Shown: piece after piece, positions 36,894-49,590 of the stretch
Position numbering within the stretch: the first letter of the stretch is position 1
How the letters are laid out: the number at the start of each line of letters is the position of its first letter
Source of the DNA: Zoogloea sp.
Lineage (GTDB): Bacteria; Pseudomonadota; Gammaproteobacteria; Burkholderiales; Rhodocyclaceae
Reading direction: 5' to 3'
Length of the DNA: 64,000 nucleotides
NCBI RefSeq assembly: GCF_028689785.1
Contig: NZ_JAQVCN010000001.1
Location: forward strand, 1-64,000
Notes under the pieces: model-generated
Seen by the model: only the letters and a program-made list of their open reading frames with translations
Told to the model about the DNA's origin: nothing
The model's database searches: none
Translations under genes and position numbers: made by a program

Positions 36894-38215
36894 GCACAAG
36901 CCCTCAGGTGGCCGTCATCGGCGGCGGCTACGCCGGCTTCGCCGCCGCCGTCACCCTCGCCCGGGGCGGAGCCCGGGTCAGCCTGTTTGAATCCTCCCGT
37001 ACCCTGGGCGGCCGCGCCCGGGTGGTCGAGAAGCTCGACTACGGTCTTGACAACGGCCAGCACATCCTGCTGGGCGCCTACGAAGAAACCCTGCGCATGC
37101 TGCGCCTGGTGGGCGTACGCCCCAACGTGCTGGAAACCCGGCGCCTGGCCTTGGTCTATCCCGGCCTGTGCGAACTGCGCGCCGCCGCCCTGCCCGCCCC
37201 GCTTCACCTGGCCCTCGGCCTGCTGCGGGCCAAGGGCCTGAGCTGGGCCGACAAACGCGCCATGGCCCGCCTGATGAGCCAGCTCAAGCGCCAGGCCTAC
37301 CGGGTCGAGCCTGACCAGCCGGTGTCCGAGCTGCTGGCCGAGAGCGGCCAGACCGACACCCTCACCCGCCTGATCTGGGCGCCCCTGTGCGTGGCAGCCC
37401 TCAACACCCCGGTGGATCAGGCATCGGCCCAGGTCTTCGCCAACGTTCTGAAAGACAGCCTGGCAGCCGCAGCCTCGGCCTCCGACCTGCTGATTCCGCG
37501 GGTCGATCTCTCCGAGCTGTTTCCGGTGCCGGCGTCGCGCTGGCTGGCCATGCGCGGCCATCAGGTCCGAAGCGCCGAACCCATCAAGGCCATTGAGGCC
37601 CACGAGGGCGGCTACCGGCTGGACGGTGACCCCTGGTCCACCCGCTACGACCAGGTCATCATCGCCACCGCGCCCTATCACGTCGCCCCGCTGGTGGCAG
37701 GCCTGCCGGCCATGGCGCCAGTGGTAGCCTGCATCGACGCCCTGCGCCATGAGCCCATCGTCACCAGCTGGCTGGCCTTTGAAGGGCCGGTGAAGTTTCC
37801 CGAGCCGATGATCGGTCTGGACGGCGGCTATGGGCAGTGGGCCTTCGACCGGGCAGCCCTGGGCGGCCCGGAAGGCTTGGTGGGAGTGGTGATCAGCGCC
37901 CGGGGGGCGCATCAGGAGATCAGCCGCGAAGCGCTTGAAATGGCGCTGGTGGCCGAACTGCAGCAGGCCCTCGGCCCCCTGCCGGCGCTCAGGTGGTCAA
38001 AGACCATCACCGAAAAGCGCGCCACCTTTGCATGCACGCCGGGCCTGCAGCGGCCCGCAGCCACCACGCCAGAGCCCGGCATCTGGCTGGCCGGGGACTA
38101 CGTAGACTCCCCCTACCCGGCCACCATCGAAGCCGCCATACGCAGCGGCGTCGGCACGGCCCGAAGCATCCTCAAGCGCTACGGGCTAAAGGAAGGCTCG
38201 CTGCTGATGGGCTGA
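36890..38215 (+). CDS. hpnE: Hydroxysqualene dehydroxylase HpnE
   Basis: 441-residue FAD amine-oxidase/phytoene-desaturase-like flavoprotein: Rossmann GGGYAGFAAAVTLARGG from residue 10, then GRARVVEKLDYGLDNGQHIL, and a C-terminal FAD contact GIWLAGDYVDSPYPATIEAA. It reduces hydroxysqualene to squalene, completing the three-step route for hopanoids. The squalene-hopene cyclase is not in the window. Confidence 0.93.
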   Translation: MSTSPQVAVIGGGYAGFAAAVTLARGGARVSLFESSRTLGGRARVVEKLDYGLDNGQHILLGAYEETLRMLRLVGVRPNVLETRRLALVYPGLCELRAAALPAPLHLALGLLRAKGLSWADKRAMARLMSQLKRQAYRVEPDQPVSELLAESGQTDTLTRLIWAPLCVAALNTPVDQASAQVFANVLKDSLAAAASASDLLIPRVDLSELFPVPASRWLAMRGHQVRSAEPIKAIEAHEGGYRLDGDPWSTRYDQVIIATAPYHVAPLVAGLPAMAPVVACIDALRHEPIVTSWLAFEGPVKFPEPMIGLDGGYGQWAFDRAALGGPEGLVGVVISARGAHQEISREALEMALVAELQQALGPLPALRWSKTITEKRATFACTPGLQRPAATTPEPGIWLAGDYVDSPYPATIEAAIRSGVGTARSILKRYGLKEGSLLMG

Positions 38216-38243
38216 GACCCGGGCAGATCCTTGATTGAAGTCC

Positions 38244-38265
38244 GAGGTCGAATTCACTCGACCTC
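38244..38265. terminator. Possible bidirectional hairpin between convergent genes
   Basis: GAGGTCGA (38244-38251) and TCGACCTC (38258-38265) form an 8-bp stem with a 6-nt loop, 28 nt past the hpnE stop and 58 nt past the opposite gene. No T-run is present. Confidence 0.35.
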
Positions 38266-38323
38266 CCCGGCTCAAGGCATCGGCATACTCTTGACGGGGC
38301 TGCCGTCATGCCCTTCCCTGCTT

Positions 38324-39043
38324 TCACCCTTCCACCAGGCGCCCTCCGGCCAGACGCAGCGTCCGGCCGCAGCGGGCAGCCAGGGCGTTGTCATGGGTAA
38401 CAAGCACCAACGTCGTGCCGGCTTCTGCGTTGAGGGAGAACATCAATTCGATCACCGCATCGCCAGTGGCCACGTCCAAATTGCCGGTGGGTTCATCGGC
38501 CAGCACCAGGGCCGGCTGGGGCGCGAAGGCCCGAGCCACGGCCACGCGTTGCTGCTCGCCACCCGACAGCTGGCGCGGGTAGTGCCCCAGGCGCGCGCCC
38601 AGCCCGACCCTACCGAGCCACAATTCGGCCTCCTTGCGTGCATCGCCGCGGCCGGCCAACTCCAGAGGCAACATCACGTTCTCGAGCGCGGTCAGCGCCG
38701 GAAGCAGCTGGAAGGACTGGAAGACGAAGCCGACGCAGGCACCACGCAGGGCAGCCCGTCCGTCTTCATCAAGGGCAAACAGGTTCTGGCCACGGATCGT
38801 CACGCTACCGCCACTGGGTTCATCCAGCCCAGCCAGAAGGCCGAGCAGCGTGGACTTGCCTGAGCCGGAGGCACCGACAATGGCCACTGCCTCACCCGCC
38901 AGGATGCGAAAGGACACGTCGTCGAGGATATGCAGGGTGTTGCCGTCATCGGCGGCAACGGCGCGGGAGAGGCCGCTTACCTCGACCACCGGCGCAAGGG
39001 CCGCGGCAGCGGAGGTGGAGTCTTGGGAGGTTCGGGTCAGCAT
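38324..39043 (-). CDS. YbbA-like ABC transporter ATPase
   Basis: 239 residues: Walker A GASGSGKST at 57-65, VFQSFQLLPALTALENV, signature LSGGEQQR, Walker B LVLADEPTGNLD, switch His LVTHDNALA. YbbA/LolD family; normally encoded with an FtsX-type permease (ybbP), which is missing here, since the next gene downstream is the convergent hpnE. ATG 39043 is chosen from family alignment; the longer frame up to 39145 runs into guaB terminator DNA. It may pair with a permease elsewhere. Confidence 0.85.
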   Translation of the reverse strand: MLTRTSQDSTSAAAALAPVVEVSGLSRAVAADDGNTLHILDDVSFRILAGEAVAIVGASGSGKSTLLGLLAGLDEPSGGSVTIRGQNLFALDEDGRAALRGACVGFVFQSFQLLPALTALENVMLPLELAGRGDARKEAELWLGRVGLGARLGHYPRQLSGGEQQRVAVARAFAPQPALVLADEPTGNLDVATGDAVIELMFSLNAEAGTTLVLVTHDNALAARCGRTLRLAGGRLVEG

Positions 39044-39105
39044 GGTGATGTGGAGTGTGCCCAAGGCAATAGGTTCAGCAAAACGCTGCATTCCCCAACA
39101 TGATG

Positions 39106-39130
39106 CCCTTCGCCAACAACTGGCGAAGGG
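39106..39130 (-). repeat. Hairpin upstream of the YbbA-like gene
   Basis: Perfect 10-bp stem CCCTTCGCCA-acaac-TGGCGAAGGG, second of two tandem hairpins between guaB and the YbbA-like gene; no T-run. Confidence 0.5.
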
Positions 39131-39143
39131 CGCCAGAAAGCAC

Positions 39144-39169
39144 AAAGGGCAGCCCTCGGGCTACCCTTT
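39144..39169 (-). terminator. guaB terminator hairpin
   Basis: Twelve-base stem with one mismatch (39144-39155 against 39158-39169) beginning 23 nt beyond the guaB stop, followed on the minus strand by a moderately T-rich stretch. Confidence 0.6.
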
Positions 39170-39192
39170 GCCTGCCACGAGACCAGGAAGCC

Positions 39193-41566
<2,374 letters not shown>

Positions 41567-41567
41567 T

Positions 41568-42005
41568 TCAGCTCCTGGTGTAGATCTGCCCGGCACGCTT
41601 GACGAAGGAATCGACAAAGGTGTTGGCAATGTGGCTGAACACTGGACCGACCGCCTTCTCGATGAGACGGCTGGAGAACTCGTAATGCAGGTTGAATTCG
41701 ACCTTGCAGGCAGCGTCACCCAGGGGGGTGAAATCCCAGCTACCGTCCAGGTGGGTGAAGGGCCCATCGGTCAGGCGGATGTGCATGTGCCTGGGGTAGT
41801 CCTTGTCGTTCTCGGTACTGAAGTGGGATTTGATGCCGTGGTAGTTGATGTGAAGCGTGGCCTTGGTGACTTTTTCGTCGCGGGCATGCACCTCGCTCCC
41901 GCCGCACCAGGGCAGAAACTTGGGGTAATCCTCACAACGATCCACCAGATCGAACATCTGGGCCGGCGTGAACTCGATCAGGACAATTTTCTTGACGGCT
42001 GCCAT
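41568..42005 (-). CDS. ratA: RatA: ribosome association toxin/COQ10-like START-fold protein
   Basis: 145 residues. SRPBCC/polyketide-cyclase-like fold: [20 protein letters not shown], then [10 protein letters not shown] and [16 protein letters not shown]. In E. coli RatA blocks 70S association; related proteins bind ubiquinone. Start at 42005. Divergent from smpB with a 67-nt gap. Confidence 0.92.
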   Translation of the reverse strand: MAAVKKIVLIEFTPAQMFDLVDRCEDYPKFLPWCGGSEVHARDEKVTKATLHINYHGIKSHFSTENDKDYPRHMHIRLTDGPFTHLDGSWDFTPLGDAACKVEFNLHYEFSSRLIEKAVGPVFSHIANTFVDSFVKRAGQIYTRS

Positions 42006-42072
42006 CGGGGCGCGGGCGGACTACCGAGCTGTTAAAATGCGCGATTTTACGCGTCCGTTCAAGCCTACGCCA

Positions 42073-42519
42073 ATGAGCATCATCGACAACCGCAAGGCCT
42101 TCCACGATTACTTCATCGAGGACAAGTACGAAGCCGGCCTCGTACTGGAGGGATGGGAGGTCAAAGCCATTCGCGCTGGGCGCGCCAACATCAAGGAAAG
42201 CTACGTGGTAATCCGTGGCGCCGAGATCGTCATCGTGGGCATGCACATCACGCCGCTGGAATCAGCCTCAACCCACATCCACCCCGATCCGACCCGCACC
42301 CGCAAGCTGCTGCTCCATGCAGAAGAGATTGCCAAGCTGATCGGCAAGGTTGAGCGCGCGGGCTACGCGCTGGTCCCCCTCGACCTGCACTACACCAAGG
42401 GGCGGGTGAAGGCCACCGTGGGCCTGGCCAAGGGTAAAAAGCAGTTCGACAAGCGCGAGACCGAAAAGGAACGTGACTGGGCTCGCGAAAAGGCGCGTCT
42501 GGTACGCGCCAAGGTCTAG
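42073..42519 (+). CDS. smpB: tmRNA-binding protein SmpB
   Basis: 148 residues. OB-fold core ([20 protein letters not shown] near 25, [15 protein letters not shown] near 65) and basic C-terminal tail ([17 protein letters not shown]), required with tmRNA to rescue stalled ribosomes. ATG 42073 from family alignment; the frame extends further upstream by chance. No ssrA gene is visible nearby. Confidence 0.95.
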   Translation: MSIIDNRKAFHDYFIEDKYEAGLVLEGWEVKAIRAGRANIKESYVVIRGAEIVIVGMHITPLESASTHIHPDPTRTRKLLLHAEEIAKLIGKVERAGYALVPLDLHYTKGRVKATVGLAKGKKQFDKRETEKERDWAREKARLVRAKV

Positions 42520-42529
42520 CTGACAGGGC

Positions 42530-43453
42530 CTATCCGGTCTCGCCGAGGGCCCACTCCACATCGAGCCGCTCCAATGCGTCGGCGGGCTGACGGGTCGCCG
42601 CCTCAGCAAAGATCTGATGGGCCCGCCCTTGGTACAAGTTGCCAAAGGCCAGTGCCGTAGACCGCGCATACTCGGCCAGCACCACCGGCGACTGGGGATG
42701 CAGGGCCCGGGCGGCCTCGAAATGCTCGGTAACCGCCTCCCGGCGCGCACCGTAGGTAAAGGCCGCCATCATCGCCCCCACCTTGTCGATGACCTCGGCG
42801 TGATACACCCCGAGCCCGACATGGGCATCCGCATACCCGGGCTCGAGATCGATTGCCTTCTGCAGGCTTTCCCGAACCTTTCCGCCCAGCCCCTGAGCCA
42901 GCGCGCGAACCACCGAGATGTTCTGGCTGAATCGCCCGAGCGCCAGTCCGTGCACATACCATGCGCTGGCCCAGTTGGGTGCCAGTTGCACCAGTGCAGA
43001 ACAGGACTCCACCACATCACGCAGAATGACCACGCGCCGAGCCTCGCTCTCTTCGAGATGTGAGGCATAGACCGCTGCGGCACGAGCCGAGACAACCAGC
43101 CCCACTGGCCCGGCAGCCAGCCCGTGATCCACCGCATCGGCAAAATCGCCGGCGTGATAGGCCCGCCAAGCGTCTTCCAGCAACGGAATGACGACCTCCG
43201 GCGCAGCCACACTGCGTGCCAGAGCCGGATTGGCCTGCAACAACGCATCCAGGCTGTCGAGTGAGGGATAGGGCTCCCGGTCGCCGCGATGCAAGCGGGA
43301 CCAATTGCTCTGGAGCGCCGTCCCCCCGTAACGGTAGATCCGATCACCATAGGGAAAACGCTTCCAGGTGCGCCGGTCTTCCGCCTGCTTCTCCCCCGAC
43401 GATTCGGCGCGCCCGCGCGATCGCTTCAGGGCTCCACTCCAGTCAAATGCCAT
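42530..43453 (-). CDS. TPR-like helical-repeat protein of unknown function
   Basis: About 307 residues with degenerate tetratricopeptide-like helices: AWRAYHAGDFADAVDHGLAA near 95, ESLQKAIDLEPGYADAHVGL near 200 and HFEAARALHPQSPVVLAEYA near 240. No signal peptide. Likely a cytoplasmic protein-protein scaffold. The start is uncertain: ATG 43453 is used, and 43513 is possible. Its end is 10 nt from the smpB stop (convergent). Confidence 0.7.
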   Translation of the reverse strand: MAFDWSGALKRSRGRAESSGEKQAEDRRTWKRFPYGDRIYRYGGTALQSNWSRLHRGDREPYPSLDSLDALLQANPALARSVAAPEVVIPLLEDAWRAYHAGDFADAVDHGLAAGPVGLVVSARAAAVYASHLEESEARRVVILRDVVESCSALVQLAPNWASAWYVHGLALGRFSQNISVVRALAQGLGGKVRESLQKAIDLEPGYADAHVGLGVYHAEVIDKVGAMMAAFTYGARREAVTEHFEAARALHPQSPVVLAEYARSTALAFGNLYQGRAHQIFAEAATRQPADALERLDVEWALGETG

Positions 43454-43578
43454 ATTTATCAGCTGTATTCTCCCTTGGGCTGTCTGGACTCTTCTTGCCG
43501 GCCCAGACACCATGAACGCCGAAATCGCTGAAAACTACAGATCCGGTGACCGAAGGTTAGCACCCTCGGCAAAGACAA

Positions 43579-43890
43579 TCATGCCGCACTGCCACATAGG
43601 GCGGCAGCGGCATCCATGAAGCCGGCAAGCTGGATGTCGAGGGCGCTTAGACCACCGGCATCATGGGTACTCAGGACGACCTCGACCCGCCCATACACGT
43701 TGAACCATTCCGGATGATGGTCGAGCTTTTCGGCCATCAGGGCAACGCGGCTCATCCAGCCAAAGGCCGTGTTGAAGTCGGCGAAGCGATAGATCTTGCG
43801 GATGGCATCCCGATCAGGGTGTGCCTGCCAGCCCGCAAGCGTAGCCAGCGCCGCCTGGCGTGCAGCGGCATCGAGTTTCTCCACTCTCAT
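43579..43890 (-). CDS. phhB: Pterin-4a-carbinolamine dehydratase
   Basis: 103 residues with the family signature [20 protein letters not shown] (active-site His pair) and a C-terminal [16 protein letters not shown] helix. It regenerates pterin cofactor after aromatic amino-acid hydroxylation; a separate DCoH-like role is possible. AGGAG precedes ATG 43890, 16 nt after the DUF748 gene, so probably cotranscribed. No phenylalanine hydroxylase adjoins. Confidence 0.92.
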   Translation of the reverse strand: MRVEKLDAAARQAALATLAGWQAHPDRDAIRKIYRFADFNTAFGWMSRVALMAEKLDHHPEWFNVYGRVEVVLSTHDAGGLSALDIQLAGFMDAAAALCGSAA

Positions 43891-43906
43891 GTGCGGCTCC
43901 TGATAA

Positions 43907-46900
43907 TCAGCGCAGGGAAAAATCGACCCGGCTGCCCCGGGCCTTGGGCTGCTTTCCGTCATCGCCACTGCGCGGGGCGAGGAGGAAGACACGCTCGGCC
44001 GGCACCTTGCCCTGCTCCACCAACCAGCTCTTGACCACCTGAGCCCGCTGCTGGGCGAGCAGGCGCAGCTCGTCGTCACCGACCGGGATGCTGGCAAGGA
44101 TCAGCTTTTCCATCTCCGCAACGGGCAGCTCCTTGGCCAGGCCAATCATATTGCGGGGCTTGGGGAACTTCTCGGTGGCATAGACCCTGCCAAGCAGCAC
44201 GGGGTACTCGGCTGGGGTAATCGACACCCGCCCGCCTTCCTCCACCGCTTCTCCCTTCTTCGCCATTTCCTTTACCTTCAGGGCTTCAACCCTACCGAGC
44301 AACAAGGCCCGCTTAAACCCATCCGGATCATTCAGCGTGTCCACCCGCCCGGCAATGTCGAGCTTGAGGCCAGGCTTCTCTGTCATGGCACGCGAGATGG
44401 CCTTCAGCTTGGCCTCTGCCGATTCCGGCAGCCGGGCGAACCCGGGGTCGAAATCCACCCACGCCAACTCCTCGCTATCGCCACCGAACATCGAACCAAG
44501 CAGGGCGAATGGTGAGGTAATGGCCTTCCCAATCAGATTGACGATCACTTTGAAAACAAGGCCACCAACGCTGAACTCGGGGTCATCCAGAGACCCGCCC
44601 ACCGGCAGCTTGAGGTCGATCTCCCCTCGACTGTTTTTTAGCAGGGACACCGCCAGAAGCACGGGCAGCTTGAGCGCATTCGGACTGTCCACATGCTCGC
44701 CGAAGGTGAGCTGATCCAGGAAGATCTCATTCGTCGCGGTGAGCTTGCGATCCTCCACCTTGTAATTGAGTTCAGCGGACAGCTTGCCCTTCTCAATGCC
44801 ATAACCCACATACTTGGCCGCATAAGTGGAAACCCCGGAGAGTTCGAAACCCTTCACCGAAGCGTGGATATCAAGGGCCTTGTCCTGGCGGAAGGGGTTA
44901 AGCTTGCCCACCACTTCCACCGGCGCAGCGTCATCCACCCTGCCTCGCAGATCCAGCTCGGCGATGGTGCCCGGATCGGACGAGAGCCCCCTGAGCTGCC
45001 CGCCCATACCCGTCAGGTTGGCATCGTAGTTGGGGCGGATGAAGCGGTCGCTGTAGGCGATGTTGCCCCCTTGCAGACTGATGCGCTTGATCAGGATGAG
45101 CGGCAGCGACTGGGCTGGTGCGGTGGCCTCGGTCGCGGCTTTCAGCTCTGCCACCTCCTTCTTCTCGGCGGCCTGCTGGGCGGTGATCTCGCGAATGTTC
45201 AGCCCACCCTGGGCGTCCAGGATCAGGCGCGTGTAGAAATCACTCAGGGCGATCTCGTCGATGCTCACCGCCAGGGGCGAGAGACGGATATCCATGCCGC
45301 CGAAATACAGCGACTTCCACTTCAGGAAATCCGCTGCATTGAGCTTGTCCACCGAGGCGAAGTTGCCGATCGTGAGGGCACCCTTGAAGCCCCCCTTCAC
45401 CCCCCCCGCCGCCGACAACTCGAAGGCCAGCCGCCCCCGAGAAGTCACATTGCCACGGGTGATCGCAATCTTGACCCGCTCGGTCACATAGGGCTGGAGC
45501 ATGGCAAGATCCACGGCCTTCAGATCCAGATCCAGGCTGCCGGCCAGAGGCGCCAGCCCCAAGGTGCCTGCAACACCAATCTGACCACGCTTGTTCACCG
45601 CAGCCTGGAGGTTCAGCTTTGCCTTGCCCCCCTTTGCCGTGGACAAACCCTCCACCTTCAGACTCAGGGGCTCGACATTGAGCACCACAGCCGGGGCCAG
45701 GGTCTGGTCTTCCAGCCTAACGCCCCAATCATCAAGGGCTACACGTTTGACATCCACCTGCCAGTCTTTGGCCGGGGCGCCTCCGCCGCCCGCCGCTGCC
45801 GCCGGCCTCCGCTTCGCCGCCATTGCCTTACCGCCGGAAGCGCTCTCACCGGCAAGGTGCTGAATGTTCAACATCCCGTCCTTGCCCCGCACGAGACCGA
45901 GCCGCGTCGCCCTGCCCACGACCTCGCCAACCGTCACCTTGCGGCCAGCCAGGTCGACGTCCGCATCCCGCAGCTCCAACAGGCCGACGCGGGCCAGAGG
46001 CTGCTTTTCGCTCTTGAGGCGTACCCCAAGGTCGTTGAGCTTCATAGACTCGGCCTTCAGCCCCATCCTGGGCTCACCCCCGGCCAGGGACACTTCGTAG
46101 GTCAGCCGGGCATCGACCTTGCCCGACAGCAGCTCGGTCTGCTTCAACACAGCGTCAAGATAGGGTTTCAGGGCCGGCACATCGATGCCGGAGACGAGCA
46201 GCGCGCCACTCGCCTTCAACGGCTCGATGGCGAGGCTGCCCTTGTGCTCGAAGGTCTCCGCCGACTCGGTGGCAAAACCGAAATCCAGGGCCGCCGGCTC
46301 ACTGCCCGGCAGGCGCAGCTGACGCAGCGAGACGTGCAGATCCTGCAGGGTCTTGTGGTAGGGGCCGGCGGGCAGATCATCGGTGACATGGACACGCCCG
46401 TCGGCGAGCCTGAACTCGGCCAGGGACAGGACAAATGGCTTGGGCTTGGGCGGGGCCTGTGGCGCGGGAGCGCCCTGCTGGTCGGGCAGGCTGGGCCCGG
46501 AGCCCAGCTTCGGCACCAGGGCGAGCAGACTCAGCTGGCCATCCCGGCTGCGGCTCACGCTGACTTCTGGCTTGTCGATGGACACGCTGCCGAGGGCCAG
46601 CTCACCGCCCAGGGGAGCAAACTTGTCGACCTCCACACGCACCGCTTTCAGCTTGATGGCGGGGCCGCCATCCGCGTGCTGGACCTCCACCCCATCCAGG
46701 CCCAGCGTGCCCTTCACGCTCAGATCAGGCGTACCGCCGGGGGGCTGGGTGAAGCGCAGCTCCAGATCGGAGGAAAAAAGCGCACCGGGCAGGCGGAAAG
46801 TCTTCTCGCCAGGAATGTAATCCACGTAGCGGGTCAGGTCGAAACGGTCAATGCGCAGATTGACCAGCGATTCGCGGTTGGGAGAAAACGGCAGGGCCTT

Positions 46901-47527
46901 GCCACGCAATTCGAAGGGCGCCTCATCCACCTTCAGAGCCAGCAGGGGTTCGACAACGGTGGTGACGTGGGACGGCATGTTGGAGACAAAGGGCAGGCCG
47001 AGCGCCAGCTCGGTCAAGGCATGCTTGCTGCCTTCTGGCCTGTCGTCAAAATCGATTCGTCCCTTTTCGATACGGATGTTGTTGACGGCAAAATGGCTGG
47101 AAGCTCCATCGTCCGGCTTGCTGAGGATCTCGTCGATCACATCCGACCAGTTAAAGCGCCGGCCTTCCAGGCGAACCACGCTGACCACCGGCTCGACGAG
47201 CTTCAGCTCCTCAACCACCACCCCGCCCCGGAACAGAGACTCCAGCCCAAGGTTGACGTAAAGCGACGTGAAGCTGAGCGCTGTCGCATCACCGTTCCGC
47301 TCCTGCATGCGAAAGCCGCGAACCTCGGCCGACAGGGCGTAGGGATTGATGGAAACCCCCTCGATGCTCACCGGCCGGTGCAGCAGATCGGACAAGGTGC
47401 TTTGGGCCACTGACTTGACCAAGGGCGGCGCAATCAGAAAGCCTGCAACACCAATCACCGCAAAAACACCTGCACCCCACAGTGCCCACTTGGCCGATCG
47501 ACCGGCTACGCGCACTTTCTGTCCCAT
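43907..47527 (-). CDS. Giant DUF748 (AsmA-like) envelope protein with OmpA-like end
   Basis: 1206 residues. One N-terminal transmembrane helix (about 14-36) then a very long beta-rich periplasmic region of repeated AsmA/DUF748 units ([19 protein letters not shown] near 45; [16 protein letters not shown] near 665; [20 protein letters not shown] near 900). Such proteins resemble bridge-like lipid carriers between the two membranes. The last 70 residues ([20 protein letters not shown], then VFLLAPRSG) resemble the end of an OmpA domain that could contact peptidoglycan. It has an Ala/Lys-rich low-complexity stretch near 580. Confidence 0.85.
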   Translation of the reverse strand: MGQKVRVAGRSAKWALWGAGVFAVIGVAGFLIAPPLVKSVAQSTLSDLLHRPVSIEGVSINPYALSAEVRGFRMQERNGDATALSFTSLYVNLGLESLFRGGVVVEELKLVEPVVSVVRLEGRRFNWSDVIDEILSKPDDGASSHFAVNNIRIEKGRIDFDDRPEGSKHALTELALGLPFVSNMPSHVTTVVEPLLALKVDEAPFELRGKALPFSPNRESLVNLRIDRFDLTRYVDYIPGEKTFRLPGALFSSDLELRFTQPPGGTPDLSVKGTLGLDGVEVQHADGGPAIKLKAVRVEVDKFAPLGGELALGSVSIDKPEVSVSRSRDGQLSLLALVPKLGSGPSLPDQQGAPAPQAPPKPKPFVLSLAEFRLADGRVHVTDDLPAGPYHKTLQDLHVSLRQLRLPGSEPAALDFGFATESAETFEHKGSLAIEPLKASGALLVSGIDVPALKPYLDAVLKQTELLSGKVDARLTYEVSLAGGEPRMGLKAESMKLNDLGVRLKSEKQPLARVGLLELRDADVDLAGRKVTVGEVVGRATRLGLVRGKDGMLNIQHLAGESASGGKAMAAKRRPAAAAGGGGAPAKDWQVDVKRVALDDWGVRLEDQTLAPAVVLNVEPLSLKVEGLSTAKGGKAKLNLQAAVNKRGQIGVAGTLGLAPLAGSLDLDLKAVDLAMLQPYVTERVKIAITRGNVTSRGRLAFELSAAGGVKGGFKGALTIGNFASVDKLNAADFLKWKSLYFGGMDIRLSPLAVSIDEIALSDFYTRLILDAQGGLNIREITAQQAAEKKEVAELKAATEATAPAQSLPLILIKRISLQGGNIAYSDRFIRPNYDANLTGMGGQLRGLSSDPGTIAELDLRGRVDDAAPVEVVGKLNPFRQDKALDIHASVKGFELSGVSTYAAKYVGYGIEKGKLSAELNYKVEDRKLTATNEIFLDQLTFGEHVDSPNALKLPVLLAVSLLKNSRGEIDLKLPVGGSLDDPEFSVGGLVFKVIVNLIGKAITSPFALLGSMFGGDSEELAWVDFDPGFARLPESAEAKLKAISRAMTEKPGLKLDIAGRVDTLNDPDGFKRALLLGRVEALKVKEMAKKGEAVEEGGRVSITPAEYPVLLGRVYATEKFPKPRNMIGLAKELPVAEMEKLILASIPVGDDELRLLAQQRAQVVKSWLVEQGKVPAERVFLLAPRSGDDGKQPKARGSRVDFSLR

Positions 47528-47696
47528 CTCGTCGTATCCCTATTTCTCCGCGCCAGTCGCGGGGGCGAGCATTCCTGCATCCCGGAAGCCTAGCAGGGGA
47601 AGACTGTGCTGAAAATGATGTTCTGCGCGGTGTTTGCCGGAACGCAAGCCGCGGTCTATCCTCCGGGCCCGTCCCCGCGCCCTCCACCCTACCGCC

Positions 47697-48920
47697 ATGA
47701 ACAACCCCTACAGAATTTCCCACTACGACGTGATCGTGATCGGCGCCGGAGCTGCGGGCATGATGTGTGCCGCTGGGGCTGGCAAGCGCGGACGTCGGGT
47801 GCTGATCCTGGACCACGCCAACAAGCTTGCCGAAAAGATCCGCATCTCCGGCGGAGGGCGGTGCAATTTCACCAATCTTGACGTGGGTATAGCCAACTAC
47901 CTGTCCCGCAACCCCCAGTTCTGTCGCTCGGCCCTGGCCCGCTACACCCCGGCGCACTTCATCGGGCTGGTGGACCATCACGGCATTGCCTGGCACGAAC
48001 GTGAGCATGGCCAGCTCTTTTGCGACGACTCGGCCCAGGACATCATCGACATGCTGCGCGCCGAATGCGAAGACGGCCAGGTGAGCTGGGCCATGCCCTG
48101 CACGCTCCAGTCGGTCGCCCCCGGCAGCACGCCGGACGCACGCTTCGTTCTCGAGACCAGCCACGGACAACTCACCTGCGCCAGCCTGGTGGTCGCCACT
48201 GGCGGCCTGTCCATCCCCAAGATCGGCGCCACTCCCTTGGGCTACAAGATCGCCGAGCAGTTCGGGCTCGCCATCATTCCCCCCAAGCCGGCCCTGGTGC
48301 CCCTGACCCTGCCGCCCGAGGAGCTCGCCATCTACAAGGAGCTATCAGGCATGGCCTTCGATGCGGTCGCCGAATGTGGTGCCGGGCGCTTCCGTGAGAA
48401 CCTGCTGTTCACCCACCGCGGCCTGTCGGGGCCAGTGATCCTGCAGGCCTCGTCCTACTGGCAGGCGCGGGACTACGGGGAGGCCGACGGTGGCAGCCAG
48501 GTCACGGTCAATCTCTTTCCTGCCGAGAACGTCCGCGACTGGCTGGGGGAGCGCGCCCGCAGCAAGAGCCTGCTGGCCAACCTGCTTACCGAACGCCTGC
48601 CCAAGCGCTTCGCCCAGGCCTGGTGCGACCAGCGGGGCTGGAACAAGCCCACCCACCAGTTCAACGCCCGGGAGCTGGATGCCATCGCCGCCGCCCTCTC
48701 AGGCTGGGCAATCACACCCAACGGCACCCTCGGCTACGCCAAGGCGGAGGTTACCCTGGGGGGGGTGGATACACGCACCCTGTCGTCAAAGACCATGGAG
48801 ACCCGCGACGTGCCCGGCCTGTACTTTGTCGGAGAGGTAATGGATGTCACCGGCCATCTGGGCGGGTACAACTTCCAGTGGGCCTGGGCCTCGGGCCACG
48901 CCGCCGGGCTGGCAGCCTGA
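47697..48920 (+). CDS. HI0933/YhiN-type flavoprotein
   Basis: 407 residues. FAD-binding Rossmann motif VIVIGAGAAGMMCAAGAG near 14, the family-specific ISGGGRCNFTN near 52, then VVATGGLSIPKIGATPLGY and the C-terminal GLYFVGEVMDVTGHLGGYN. BaiN/YhiN-like NAD(P)/FAD-dependent oxidoreductase; physiological substrate unknown. The ATG at 47697 fits the family; the frame is open further upstream. Divergent from the DUF748 gene. Confidence 0.9.
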   Translation: MNNPYRISHYDVIVIGAGAAGMMCAAGAGKRGRRVLILDHANKLAEKIRISGGGRCNFTNLDVGIANYLSRNPQFCRSALARYTPAHFIGLVDHHGIAWHEREHGQLFCDDSAQDIIDMLRAECEDGQVSWAMPCTLQSVAPGSTPDARFVLETSHGQLTCASLVVATGGLSIPKIGATPLGYKIAEQFGLAIIPPKPALVPLTLPPEELAIYKELSGMAFDAVAECGAGRFRENLLFTHRGLSGPVILQASSYWQARDYGEADGGSQVTVNLFPAENVRDWLGERARSKSLLANLLTERLPKRFAQAWCDQRGWNKPTHQFNARELDAIAAALSGWAITPNGTLGYAKAEVTLGGVDTRTLSSKTMETRDVPGLYFVGEVMDVTGHLGGYNFQWAWASGHAAGLAA

Positions 48921-48927
48921 AAGTAAA

Positions 48928-48950
48928 AAGGCCCGCATGCAGCGGGCCTT
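48928..48950 (-). terminator. Intrinsic terminator of ppa
   Basis: AAGGCCCGC-atgca-GCGGGCCTT (48928-48950), followed on the minus strand by TTTACTTT; lies between convergent ppa and the flavoprotein gene and can serve both. Confidence 0.8.
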
Positions 48951-48972
48951 CGCTTGCAACGGAAGCGCCAAC

Positions 48973-49500
48973 TTACTTGGCTGCAGCAGCGATACCGTTC
49001 AGGATTTCCTGCTTGGCCTCTTCGACGGTGCCCCAGCCCAGAATCTTGACCCACTTGCCGGGTTCCAGATCCTTGTAGTGCTCGAAGAAGTGCACGGTCT
49101 GCTTCATCAGCAGTTCGGGCAGATCGTCGGTGGTCTGGACCTTGTCATACAGCGGGGTCAGCTTGGAGACAGGAACGGCCACGACCTTGGCGTCGACGCC
49201 GCCGTCATCTTCCATCTTCAGCACGCCGACGGGGCGGCAGCGGATGACCACGCCCGGAGCCAGCGGGAAGGGAGTGACGACCAGCACATCCACCGGATCG
49301 CCATCGCCGGCGATGGTGTGGGGCACATAGCCGTAGTTGATCGGGTAACGCATGGACGTACCCATGAAACGGTCAACAAAGATCGCGCCGCTATCCTTGT
49401 CCACTTCGAACTTGATCGGATCGCCCTGAGCGGAGATCTCGATGATCACGTTGATGTCGTTCGGAACGTCCTTGCCGGCCTTGACCTGATCGAAACCCAT
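48973..49500 (-). CDS. ppa: Inorganic pyrophosphatase
   Basis: 175 residues, E. coli-type family I enzyme. Metal-binding signature DGDPVDVLV near 66, [14 protein letters not shown] and [10 protein letters not shown]. It hydrolyses pyrophosphate to phosphate and drives biosynthesis. GGGAGGT lies upstream of ATG 49500. Confidence 0.97.
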   Translation of the reverse strand: MGFDQVKAGKDVPNDINVIIEISAQGDPIKFEVDKDSGAIFVDRFMGTSMRYPINYGYVPHTIAGDGDPVDVLVVTPFPLAPGVVIRCRPVGVLKMEDDGGVDAKVVAVPVSKLTPLYDKVQTTDDLPELLMKQTVHFFEHYKDLEPGKWVKILGWGTVEEAKQEILNGIAAAAK

Positions 49501-49590
49501 ATCACTACCTCCCGTTATTAGATGTAAGACAGCGCAGCATTATATGTGAGCCGTGCGCCCATCGGATAAACCCTTATGGCGGAAATCAGC

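Noticed and set aside
42073-42519. An ssrA (tmRNA) gene expected near smpB
   Set aside because: No tRNA-like end or tag frame was seen in the flanking DNA.
44693-47413. A 906-codon plus-strand frame opposite the DUF748 gene
   Set aside because: Antisense shadow; the minus-strand protein has a signal anchor and family features while this one does not.
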